Part shown: positions 56,795-64,000 of the stretch, one piece after another | How positions within the stretch are numbered: the stretch's first letter is position 1 | How the letters are laid out: the number at the start of each line of letters is the position of its first letter | Source of the DNA: Sinorhizobium meliloti | Lineage (GTDB): Bacteria; Pseudomonadota; Alphaproteobacteria; Rhizobiales; Rhizobiaceae | Direction: 5' to 3' | Assembly (NCBI RefSeq): GCF_035610345.1 | Contig: NZ_CP141212.1 | Span: forward strand, 439,976-503,975 | DNA length: 64,000 nucleotides | Translations under genes and position numbers: made by a program | The notes under the pieces: model-generated | Seen by the model: the letters and a program-made list of their open reading frames with translations, nothing else | Database searches by the model: none | What the model was told of the DNA's origin: nothing

Positions 56795-59700
56795 ATGAAC
56801 GGATCGCGATCCACTTCTCAGCGCATGGGCAGCCCGTCCTATGGCGACCGGCCGTCGCTCGATGCCCTGAACCGCACCATCGAAGGGCTCGAAGCGCGCA
56901 TCGAGGGGCTCATGAGCAGCGTCAGCCGCGAGACGCGGCAGCCCGAGCGGCCGCGTCCGGCCCCAAGCGAAGCGGTCTCCGAAATCATCGACCGTCAGCG
57001 GGCGCTCAATGCGGCGCGCGAGCGGTCGCCGCTGCGCGAACGCGCTGCGCTCAGCGACCCCGATCGCCTCGCTCCCACCCGCCTCGCGGCAGAGCCACGC
57101 TACCAGCCCTCTCAGGCAGCAGCCGCGCCATCGGGACGCTCTTCGGCTGCAGCGGATATCGCCGAGGCGCTGGTCGGTCTGCGGCATGAGCTGAAGCGCG
57201 ATCTCGATGACGGCCTGTCCCGCGAGATGCATGCGCTGCGTTCGGAAATCCGCGGCATCAAGGCCGAAGCCGCCCAGGACCGCCGATTCGCCGAGGACGT
57301 GCGACACGATATCGAGCGGCTTTCGGCCGGCATCAAGGAACTTGGCCGGCAGGCTTCGCCCGCCGAGGCCGATGCGCTCAGGATCGAATTCGATGACCTG
57401 AGGTCCATGCTCGAAGGCCTCGCGCGCGAAGACAGCATGCGCCGCATGGAAAACCGATGGACCGGCGTCGAGGATCGGCTGAACGCCTTCGACCAGAACC
57501 GCGACGATGAGTTGGTGGCGCTCGCCTACCGGCTCGACGAGATCAAGGCGCAGATCAATTCCCTGGACAGGGGCACCGGGATCGAGGTGCTGGAAAGCAA
57601 GCTCGTCGCGGTCGCCCAGGCGATCGAGATGCTCGGGCGCCAGATCCAGCCGGACGAGAGGCGCCTGGCGCCGCAATTCACCGACCTCGGCAAGCGGCTC
57701 GATGAGATCAGCCGGGCGATCGCCGCAGGCAGCGGTAATGTGGCCGGCACCGACGGTTCGTTCGTCGATCGTCTCGAGAACAGGCTCGGCGATCTGTCCC
57801 GGCAGATCGGCACCCTCTCCAATCCCGCCGATTCCGGCCTCGGCGCGCGGATCGAGGCGCTGGCAGCTCGCGTGGAGGACCTTGCCGGCGAGAAGGCGGC
57901 GGCCAGATTGGAAGAGCGCCTGGACCAGCTTTCCGCGGTGCTGGAGCACAATCGGCAAGGTGCGGAGCCGGATCTTACAGATCGTCTTGCCGACATTTCG
58001 CGGAAGATCGAAGCCCTCTCGGGCGACAGCGTCACCGATGCACTGGCCGAACGGCTCGACGATCTCGCCCGCCGAATCGATGGGCTTGCGCGAAATGTCG
58101 AGCCTACGGCGGACCCGCGCTTCGATCGCCTCGAGGATCGCTTGGCAGGTATCGCCCAGCGCTTGGAGGAGACGCATGCCGCGCCGTTCGACGACCGGCA
58201 GGCGCTGCGCAATCTCGAAGCTCAGATCGGAAATCTCTCGACTCTGATCAGCCAGTCCCACGGTGAGACGGTAGGCGTGCCCGCGGAATTCGAGAGCCGC
58301 ATGAACACGCTGGAAGACTATCTCGCCACCAGCGACGAATACATCATCGAAGCTGCTCGGCAGGCTGCGGAAGCCGTGATGGAGGCATATTCCAGAAACA
58401 CCGCACCGCAGATGGCGGCGAGTACCGACATGGCGGCGATCTCGGCGCTCGCCGAGGATCTGCGTACATTGGAGGAGCTCAGCCGTTCGAGCGACGAACG
58501 GACGGCACGCACCTTCGAGGCGCTGCATGAAACGCTCGTCCATATCGCCGAGAAACTGGAGCGGCTTGAAGAGCGGGAGCCCCCGGCTTCTCATGGTCCG
58601 ATGCCCAAGGCTGCGCCCGTCGAAGCCGCGGACCCTTCGACGATGGCGGAAAGCGACGAGGACGTGGAACGCGCGCCACAGGCGTTGGCGGCCGCAAGCG
58701 AAACCTCCATCCACGCACCGATGCCGGCCGCAGCCGAGGCGAATGATGCCGCCGAAGTCGCAATGGTCGAAGACGGCGAGATCAAGGTGGAGGCCCGTGC
58801 GGCGAAGACGAGCCTGCTTGCCGGTCTGACTCGGCGCTTCGCGCCGAGGCAGAACGAGGGAATGCCGATCCAAGCGCGGCAGATGGTCGAGCCCACCCCC
58901 TCGATCGACCCCTCCGAAATGCTCACTCCCGAGGACGCCAATCAGCTCCTCGAGCCGGGCTCCGGCGTGCCGGACGTCAAGAAGATACTCGAACGTGTCC
59001 GTGCCGGTCAGATGGCCCGTGGCGCGCAGGAGGCGAACGACGGCGAAAAGGCGGACTTCATCGCCGCCGCGCGGCGCGCGGCGCAGCTGGCCGTCGAGGA
59101 ATCCGATACGCTCAATCGCGTCAAGGAAAGTAAGGCACCATCCGCCGTCGGCGGCGCGCTCGCCCGCCACCGCCGTCCGATCCTGATCGCAGTCGGTGCC
59201 GTGCTGCTCGCGATCATGTCCTATCCGCTCGTCAGCACGGTGCTGAAAGGCAAGGAGGCCCCGAGCGCTCCGCCGGTTGCAGCGATCGAGCGCAAGGCAG
59301 AGGTTGCGGAGCCGAAGGCCGCCGTCGACCGCCTCGTCCAAACGGCAGCTACCGCGAAGGCTGGAGAAGAGCCGAGGGCTCCCGCTGGCATGGAGAAGAC
59401 GGATGCGCCGCCGATAGCGGCAAAGCAGCCGCCAAAGCAGCCAACCGCTGCCGAAGCCGGCAAGGTTGACAAGGCCATTGGTGGCGCTGGCGACGGACAG
59501 GCGGCCTTGATGCGGCCGGCGGAGGCACGAACGCCTGGACCCGGCTCGACCTTGCAGCCGCCTTCGGAAAGTTTAGCCGCTGAGCCGGCCAGGATGAGCG
59601 AGATCGTTCTGCCGGAGGGCTTCGGACCGCCCGCGCTCGTAACCGCGGCCAAGGGCGGCGATCCTCTCGCCTTCTATGAAATAGGCGCCCGCTTCACGGA

Positions 59701-60457
59701 AGGGCGGGGGGTCGAGGAAGATCGGGCGGAAGCCGTCAAGTGGTATCAGCGCGCCGTCGACGCCGGCGTGGTACCGGCCGCGTACCGGCTCGCCAACCTT
59801 TATGAGAAGGGCGCGGGCGTTCAGCGCGACGCAGCAAAGGCCAAGGCGCTCTATCTCAAGGCGGCTGCAGCCGGCAACGCCAGTGCGATCCACAATCTCG
59901 CCGTCATGCTCGCCGGCGGCCGGGACGGCGGGCCGGATCTCGCCGAAGCGGCCAGATGGTTCGAGAAAGCCGCCAGTCTCGGCGTTCGCGACAGTCAGTT
60001 CAACCTCGCCGTCCTCTATGCGCGGGGCGACGGTGTGGCCCGCAATCTGGAAGAATCCTATAAATGGTTTGCTATCGCGGCCCGCGACGGCGACAAGGAC
60101 GCGGCAGAAAAGCGCGACGAGATCGCCAAGGCGCTGAAGCCCGAGGAGCTTTCCAGTGCCAAGGCAAAAGTCGACGCCTGGAAGGCTCAGCCTCTCGACG
60201 CCGAAGCAAACACGGTGGAGATCCCGGATGCCTGGGTCGGTCCGCCGACCAAGACGGCCACCGTCGATATGACCAGAGCCGTTCGCAACATCCAGGCGAT
60301 CCTCAACAATAACGGCTTCGATGCCGGCAAGCCGGACGGCCAGGTAGGCCAGAAGACGATTGCCGCCATCAAGGCCTTTCAGAATTCGGTCGGCCAGGAG
60401 CCGACAGGTGAGATCACCGATGGGCTGGTCCGGGAGCTTCTGAAGCGGAACAGCTGA
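56795..60457 (+). CDS. podJ: PodJ polar localization factor
   Basis: The 1220-residue protein has a long N-terminal cytoplasmic region (about 1-780) of heptad-like coiled-coil blocks repeated in the pattern L-x-D-L-A-R-Q-I-G/RLEDRL, one transmembrane helix near 790-812 (PILIAVGAVLLAIMSYPLVSTV), a proline- and alanine-rich linker, three to four Sel1 repeats (about 965-1110) and a C-terminal peptidoglycan-binding domain (about 1155-1218, AVRNIQAILNNNGFDAGKPDGQVGQKTIAAI). PodJ organises the old and new poles, flagella and cell division. The ATG at 56795 opens the conserved start; an in-frame ATG at 56747 is possible. Confidence 0.9.
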   Translation: MNGSRSTSQRMGSPSYGDRPSLDALNRTIEGLEARIEGLMSSVSRETRQPERPRPAPSEAVSEIIDRQRALNAARERSPLRERAALSDPDRLAPTRLAAEPRYQPSQAAAAPSGRSSAAADIAEALVGLRHELKRDLDDGLSREMHALRSEIRGIKAEAAQDRRFAEDVRHDIERLSAGIKELGRQASPAEADALRIEFDDLRSMLEGLAREDSMRRMENRWTGVEDRLNAFDQNRDDELVALAYRLDEIKAQINSLDRGTGIEVLESKLVAVAQAIEMLGRQIQPDERRLAPQFTDLGKRLDEISRAIAAGSGNVAGTDGSFVDRLENRLGDLSRQIGTLSNPADSGLGARIEALAARVEDLAGEKAAARLEERLDQLSAVLEHNRQGAEPDLTDRLADISRKIEALSGDSVTDALAERLDDLARRIDGLARNVEPTADPRFDRLEDRLAGIAQRLEETHAAPFDDRQALRNLEAQIGNLSTLISQSHGETVGVPAEFESRMNTLEDYLATSDEYIIEAARQAAEAVMEAYSRNTAPQMAASTDMAAISALAEDLRTLEELSRSSDERTARTFEALHETLVHIAEKLERLEEREPPASHGPMPKAAPVEAADPSTMAESDEDVERAPQALAAASETSIHAPMPAAAEANDAAEVAMVEDGEIKVEARAAKTSLLAGLTRRFAPRQNEGMPIQARQMVEPTPSIDPSEMLTPEDANQLLEPGSGVPDVKKILERVRAGQMARGAQEANDGEKADFIAAARRAAQLAVEESDTLNRVKESKAPSAVGGALARHRRPILIAVGAVLLAIMSYPLVSTVLKGKEAPSAPPVAAIERKAEVAEPKAAVDRLVQTAATAKAGEEPRAPAGMEKTDAPPIAAKQPPKQPTAAEAGKVDKAIGGAGDGQAALMRPAEARTPGPGSTLQPPSESLAAEPARMSEIVLPEGFGPPALVTAAKGGDPLAFYEIGARFTEGRGVEEDRAEAVKWYQRAVDAGVVPAAYRLANLYEKGAGVQRDAAKAKALYLKAAAAGNASAIHNLAVMLAGGRDGGPDLAEAARWFEKAASLGVRDSQFNLAVLYARGDGVARNLEESYKWFAIAARDGDKDAAEKRDEIAKALKPEELSSAKAKVDAWKAQPLDAEANTVEIPDAWVGPPTKTATVDMTRAVRNIQAILNNNGFDAGKPDGQVGQKTIAAIKAFQNSVGQEPTGEITDGLVRELLKRNS

Positions 60458-60795
60458 ACCGTTTCGGCCGTACCGCGCATGACGTGGTGCCACAAGGTCG
60501 CAGGCGTGCCTGCGGGGCCGCGCATGTGGCTGAAAAGGTTGACAGCTCTGGTCCGGGAGCGCATGAGAGAAAGTGTCGCCCGTTTCTCCCTCGGGGGCGC
60601 GAACGGTCCACCCATATACCCCCCGTCCGTGGTTAATCATGTACCACTTCGAAGGACAGCGCCGTGCTCCTCTTCGAGCGCGTGAGGCTTGAGAATAGTG
60701 AAACATTGCACAATTCCTCAATTGTTTGCGGTTAGGAATTGTGGAGGAGCAATTTCCGCCCGCAATGCGGGCCGCTGGCATATCGAGGTTCGGCC
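60458..60795. other. podJ-TauE intergenic region
   Basis: This 338-bp gap holds the inverted repeat at 60709-60743. Before it lies GC-rich sequence with several short palindromes (around 60478-60532). No gene is evident. Confidence 0.5.
60709..60743. promoter_or_regulatory. Perfect inverted repeat before the TauE/SafE gene
   Basis: CACAATTCCT (60709-60718) and AGGAATTGTG (60734-60743) are exact 10-bp inverted arms 15 bp apart, ending 52 bp upstream of the GTG start. The 25-bp centre-to-centre spacing suits binding by a dimeric or looping regulator. Confidence 0.65.
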
Positions 60796-61722
60796 GTGAC
60801 GGTCTATCTGCCCATTGCTGAGTTGTCGGTGAACATCTTCGTCATTCTCGGCATGGGCGCGGCCGTCGGTTTTCTGTCCGGCATGTTCGGCGTCGGCGGC
60901 GGATTTCTGATCACGCCGCTTCTGATCTTCTACAATATTCCGCCAGTCGTGGCGGTGGCGACCGGCGCCAACCAGGTGGTCGCCTCGTCGATATCAGGGG
61001 CGATCGCCCATTTCCGCCGCGGCACCATCGATATCAAGCTCGGCACGGTGCTCTTGTGCGGCGGCCTTGTGGGCGCGACCGTCGGCGTCTGGCTGTTCTC
61101 GCTGCTCAGGAGCGTCGGCCAGCTCGATCTGGTGATCTCGCTGCTTTATGTGGTGCTTCTCGGCTCGGTCGGCGCGCTGATGCTGTGGGAGAGCATCGGC
61201 GCAATGCGCAAGGCAGCGAAGAACCAGCCGGCGCAGCTCAGACGGCCCGGGCAGCACAATTGGATCCACGGCCTGCCGCTGAAGATGCGCTTCAAGAAGT
61301 CGAAGATCTATCTGAGTGTCATCCCTGTGGCGACGCTCGGCTTTTCCATCGGGGTGCTGACCTCGGTGATGGGCGTCGGCGGCGGCTTCATCATGGTGCC
61401 GGCCATGATCTATCTGTTGCGCATTCCGACCAGCGTCGTCGTGGGCACATCGCTCTTCCAGATCGTCTTCGTCTCCGCCTATACGGTGATCGTCCAGGCC
61501 TCGACCAACTACACCGTCGACATCGTGCTGGCCTTCGTGCTGATGATCGCCGGCGTCATCGGGGCGCAATATGGCGTGCGCGTCGGCCAGCGGCTGCGCG
61601 GCGAGCAGCTCAGGGCACTGCTGGCGCTGCTCGTTCTCGCCGTCGGCATCCGCCTGGCGGTCGAGCTCGTCATCCCGCCGAAGGACATTTACTCGGTCGT
61701 ATCCGCGGGGGCCGGTTTCTGA
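60796..61722 (+). CDS. TauE/SafE-family permease
   Basis: The 308-residue membrane protein has about eight helices and the two family repeats GMFGVGGGFLITPLLIFY near residue 27 and TSVMGVGGGFIMVPAMIYLLRIPTSVVVG near 190. Members move sulfite, sulfonates or related organic anions across the inner membrane. The GTG start has GAGG seven bases upstream. The stop overlaps the next gene by one base, so both are coupled. Confidence 0.88.
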   Translation: MTVYLPIAELSVNIFVILGMGAAVGFLSGMFGVGGGFLITPLLIFYNIPPVVAVATGANQVVASSISGAIAHFRRGTIDIKLGTVLLCGGLVGATVGVWLFSLLRSVGQLDLVISLLYVVLLGSVGALMLWESIGAMRKAAKNQPAQLRRPGQHNWIHGLPLKMRFKKSKIYLSVIPVATLGFSIGVLTSVMGVGGGFIMVPAMIYLLRIPTSVVVGTSLFQIVFVSAYTVIVQASTNYTVDIVLAFVLMIAGVIGAQYGVRVGQRLRGEQLRALLALLVLAVGIRLAVELVIPPKDIYSVVSAGAGF

Positions 61723-62525
61723 TGCGCTCGCTTCTCCTTCACCCGATCGTCGCCCTGGTCCTCGCCGTCGCCACCCCGGCCGCAGCGCAGGTTCTGGAGC
61801 GCCAGGTCACCAACTTCACCGAGAAGCTCGAGATCGGCATTTCGACGGAAGAGATTGCCATCACGTCCGATTTCCGGGGCGCCGACCTGACGATCTTCGG
61901 CGCCATCGATGGATTCGACGCCAGCCTCCTGGCGCAGGGCAAGTACAATATCATCGTCGTGCTGGAAGGGCCGAAGGACAACGCCACGGTGCGAAAGAAG
62001 GAGCGGGTGTTCGGTATCTGGGTCAATACCCAGTCGATGACCTTCGAGCTCGTGCCGGAGGCCTACTCGCTTTCGAGTACCCGCGCCATCGAGACGATTG
62101 CGCCGCGGCGCGACATCGCCAATATGGGCATCGGCGTCGACCATATGCGGCTGGTGCCGCTCGGCTTCGTCGGCGACGGCAGCACGCTCGGCGAGTTCCG
62201 CAACGCCTTCCGGACGATTCGCGAGACGAGCGGCGTCTATCAGCGCGATCCGGGCGGGGTGCAGTTCATCAGTTCGAGCCTGTTCAAGGCTTCGGTGCGG
62301 CTGCCGACCAATGTCCCGAACGGCATCCATGTCGTACGCGCCTATCTCTTCCGCGACGGCGTCTTCGTCGCCGCCAAGGCTCTTCCGCTCAGGGTGGTGA
62401 AGACCGGCCTCGAACAGGCGATTACCCGCGCCGCGCACGATCAGCCGCTGATCTATGGCCTTCTGGCCGTAACCCTCGCCGTCGTCACCGGCTGGGGTGC
62501 CAGCCTGCTCTTCCGCAAGGAGTGA
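61722..62525 (+). CDS. TIGR02186-family membrane-anchored protein
   Basis: The 267-residue protein has a signal peptide (cleavage near AAAQ, about 23), a periplasmic beta-rich domain and a C-terminal helix (about 240-263, LLAVTLAVVTGWGASLLF), so it is anchored facing outward. The family is found next to TauE/SafE genes in alphaproteobacteria and has no known function. The one-base overlap with the permease gene indicates a functional pair, perhaps a periplasmic partner. Confidence 0.8.
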   Translation: MRSLLLHPIVALVLAVATPAAAQVLERQVTNFTEKLEIGISTEEIAITSDFRGADLTIFGAIDGFDASLLAQGKYNIIVVLEGPKDNATVRKKERVFGIWVNTQSMTFELVPEAYSLSSTRAIETIAPRRDIANMGIGVDHMRLVPLGFVGDGSTLGEFRNAFRTIRETSGVYQRDPGGVQFISSSLFKASVRLPTNVPNGIHVVRAYLFRDGVFVAAKALPLRVVKTGLEQAITRAAHDQPLIYGLLAVTLAVVTGWGASLLFRKE

Positions 62526-62623
62526 GGGAGCCGGCAAACCGAGTTGGCGTTCCATTTTGCGTTATGGCGGTTTAAGGAAGCACGGGCATCGGCGGCAAGC
62601 GATGCGAAACTTGAGGAAACCCC

Positions 62624-62860
62624 ATGAAACCGATTTTCGTGCAACTGCAATGCGCCCCCGGCAAGACCTATGAGGTGGCCGACGAGATCTATCGCAGGGA
62701 GATCGTCTCGGAGATGTATTCGACCAGCGGCGACTATGATCTGCTACTGAAGGTCTATGTCGAGGAAGGCCAGGATATCGGAAAGTTCATCAATGACAAT
62801 ATCGCCAGCGTTCCGGGCATATCCCGCTCGCTGACGACGCTGACGTTCAACGCGTTCTAG
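62624..62860 (+). CDS. Stand-alone Lrp/AsnC ligand-binding (RAM) domain protein
   Basis: The 78-residue protein is a RAM domain only: FVQLQCAPGKTYEVADEIYRREIVSEMYSTSGDYDLLLKV, ending in VPGISRSLTTLTFNAF. It lacks the DNA-binding half of Lrp/AsnC. Such proteins assemble as oligomers and may modulate regulators or bind amino acids. GAGGAAA lies before the ATG. Confidence 0.88.
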   Translation: MKPIFVQLQCAPGKTYEVADEIYRREIVSEMYSTSGDYDLLLKVYVEEGQDIGKFINDNIASVPGISRSLTTLTFNAF

Positions 62861-62873
62861 AGCCGTGAAACTA

Positions 62874-62920
62874 CGCACTTCCGGACGGAAACCGTTACAC
62901 ACTTTTCCTGGAAGTGCTCT
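62874..62920 (-). repeat. Single copy of the 56-bp palindromic repeat
   Basis: Read leftward, this 47-bp stretch matches the core of the tandem repeat at 49626-49793, including GCACTTCC and GGAAGTGC arms, with one base missing in the A run. It lies between the RAM-domain gene and pdeM. Confidence 0.85.
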
Positions 62921-62924
62921 AACC

Positions 62925-63653
62925 TCACCCGAGAAGGTTGGCGAAGCGCACCGAATAGATTCGGTCGCGGCCAAGCATATGGGCGACGAGCTGCTGCCGC
63001 TCGAAAAGGCCGCTCATCTCACGGTGCCTGAGGTCGAGACCTCCCGTCGTGACCCCGAAAGCAGGCATCACGAGGCGCTTGCCGTCGGTCGCGAAGCAGG
63101 CGCGCCTCACCGATCTTTCCCGCCGCCTCACGGTCGCCGAAGGATGCAGGTGGCCGGCGATCTCGCCGATGCCGTCGCGTCTCGAAGGCTCGTGCCGGAA
63201 GACCAGGCCCGCGTGGCGGAGCTCGTCCATGGAGGCGCCGGGAAGCCCCTGTGCGCCGTCCGGATCATGATTGCCGTTGATCCAGATCCATTCGCGGCCG
63301 CAGGCCATGGCCGCGATCATCTGGCGGAAGGTTTCCGGCATTGCAGCCGATCCCTTCCGGTCGTGGAAATTATCGCCAAGACTGATGACGGTCGCGGGGT
63401 CGTGGCGGGCGATGACCGCCTCCAATATCCTGAGCGTCGCAAGCGTATCGTAGGGAGGCAGCATCATGCCGCGCCGCGCAAAGGCGGAGCCTTTTTCGAG
63501 ATGCAGGTCGGATACGACGAGGGTGCGGCTTTCGGGAAAGTAGAGGCCGCCGAGCGGATCGCAGATCGCGGCGATTCCATTGATGGACGTGCGCGCGTGC
63601 AGGGATGGGCTGACGGCAGGTGATGTCGCGTAGATGAGCCGATGCATGGTCAT
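62925..63653 (-). CDS. pdeM: Ligase-associated DNA-repair metallophosphoesterase
   Basis: The 242-residue calcineurin-like phosphoesterase has SDLHLEKGSAFARRG near residue 48, GDNFHDR near 92, NGNHDPD near 125 and GHLHPSAT near 165. This sequence and its place beside a Lhr-type helicase gene identify the ligase-associated PdeM, thought to act as a nuclease in DNA damage response. ATG at 63653 or 63647; neither has a strong ribosome site. Confidence 0.88.
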   Translation of the reverse strand: MTMHRLIYATSPAVSPSLHARTSINGIAAICDPLGGLYFPESRTLVVSDLHLEKGSAFARRGMMLPPYDTLATLRILEAVIARHDPATVISLGDNFHDRKGSAAMPETFRQMIAAMACGREWIWINGNHDPDGAQGLPGASMDELRHAGLVFRHEPSRRDGIGEIAGHLHPSATVRRRERSVRRACFATDGKRLVMPAFGVTTGGLDLRHREMSGLFERQQLVAHMLGRDRIYSVRFANLLG

Positions 63654-63701
63654 TGCGGTGTTCTTGTGTGTGGGCGAAAAAGGCTCCTTTCCTCCGGCTT
63701 G

Positions 63702-63841
63702 CCCCTTACCCTAACCCTCTCCCCGCACGCGGGGAGAGGGGACGTGCCCCACGATACCGGTGAAAACGGTAGCGGCGGCACTTGCCGCGGGTCCCTTCTC
63801 CCCGCCTGCGGGGAGAAGGCGCCGGCAGGCGGATGAGGGGC
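63702..63841. repeat. RIME-like mosaic palindromic element, copy 2
   Basis: About 140 bp with two perfect palindromes, CTCTCCCCGC / GCGGGGAGAG (63717-63738) and CCTTCTCCCCGC / GCGGGGAGAAGG (63794-63819), bounded by CCCCTTACCCTAACCC and GGATGAGGGGC. It matches the layout of copy 1 but is better conserved. It lies between pdeM and the helicase gene. Confidence 0.8.
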
Positions 63842-63893
63842 GCCGCGGAGGGGTTGGGGGCCTGGGGAGGATTTTCGCTCTCTCATAATTCTC

Positions 63894-64000
63894 TCATCCA
63901 TCCGTACCGTGGCCGCTCATCGCCTCGTTGATCAGGTCGTCGGCCGCTTCCGTGAGCAGGAAGTCCTGCGCTTCTCCATGCACCGATTCCCGTCCGATCT
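63894..64000 (-). CDS. Ligase-associated DEXH helicase, C-terminal end only
   Basis: Only the last 34 or so residues are in the window, ending IGRESVHGEAQDFLLTEAADDLINEAM then a short tail and TGA at 63894. This matches the C-terminus of Lhr-type ligase-associated helicases, which sit next to pdeM. The gene continues past the right edge, so nothing else can be stated. Confidence 0.75.
   Translation of the reverse strand, partial: IGRESVHGEAQDFLLTEAADDLINEAMSGHGTDG

Noticed and set aside
56636..59341. A 901-codon open frame on the - strand opposite podJ
   Set aside because: It mirrors the repetitive coiled-coil codons of podJ; no ribosome site or recognisable domain.

Overview
The window is a high-GC alphaproteobacterial chromosome segment, almost certainly from Sinorhizobium (Ensifer), close to S. 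meliloti or S. medicae. Diagnostic neighbourhoods are the Clr/CyaD1 cAMP locus, the frcBCAK fructose transporter operon, phoR-pstSCAB-phoU-phoB, gcrA beside argD-argF, a SAM-II riboswitch on metZ, podJ, and two mosaic palindromic elements of the RIME type. Genes are packed on both strands. I see no prophage, insertion sequence, CRISPR array or conjugative region; this is mostly core chromosome.

Layout. 1-4.8 kb: cAMP signalling cassette (SpdA phosphodiesterase, a Clr-box-controlled exported protein, a Tat-exported FecR protein, receptor cyclase CyaD1, regulator Clr). 5-11.3 kb: DoxX protein, a sugar mutarotase-like gene with the ROK regulator frcR, and divergent frcBCAK. 11.5-16 kb: pyrC, pyrE, frk, and convergent pgi. 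16.3-27.2 kb: fadD, an MFS exporter, an AI-2E-family membrane protein, a three-gene phospholipid module, an AcfC-like binding protein, tRNA-Thr, a nitronate-monooxygenase-family gene and a membrane protein of unknown role. 27.3-36.2 kb: ppk2, divergent from the phosphate regulon phoR-pstSCAB-phoU-phoB. 36.3-40.8 kb: gcrA, argD, argF, hslO. 40.8-50.9 kb: apaG, a CDP-alcohol transferase, metZ, dcd, tRNA-Gly, a solute-binding protein, a sterol-desaturase-family protein, a TerB protein, an SNase-like protein with an S24 regulator, a Ca2+/H+ antiporter, and an HxlR/SRPBCC pair. 51-56.3 kb: a beta-oxidation operon. 56.8-60.5 kb: PodJ. 60.8-64 kb: a TauE/SafE plus TIGR02186 pair, a stand-alone Lrp-type ligand domain, PdeM and the end of its partner helicase.

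How it works together. Three separated units (fadD, the nitronate-monooxygenase gene, and the acyl-CoA dehydrogenase-fadA-fadB operon) carry the same CGTAAACGTCAA operator, which suggests one local fatty-acid catabolism regulon. Phosphate genes are headed by tandem Pho boxes, and pstC is full length. The gcrA-argD intergenic region carries seven GANTC (CcrM) sites in about 230 bp, which fits cell-cycle methylation control.

Best candidates for something little described are the ynbABC-like lipid module with altered active-site motifs, the GANTC cluster, the shared operator, and the TauE/TIGR02186 unit with a perfect inverted repeat upstream. No wholly novel defence or mobile system is evident.
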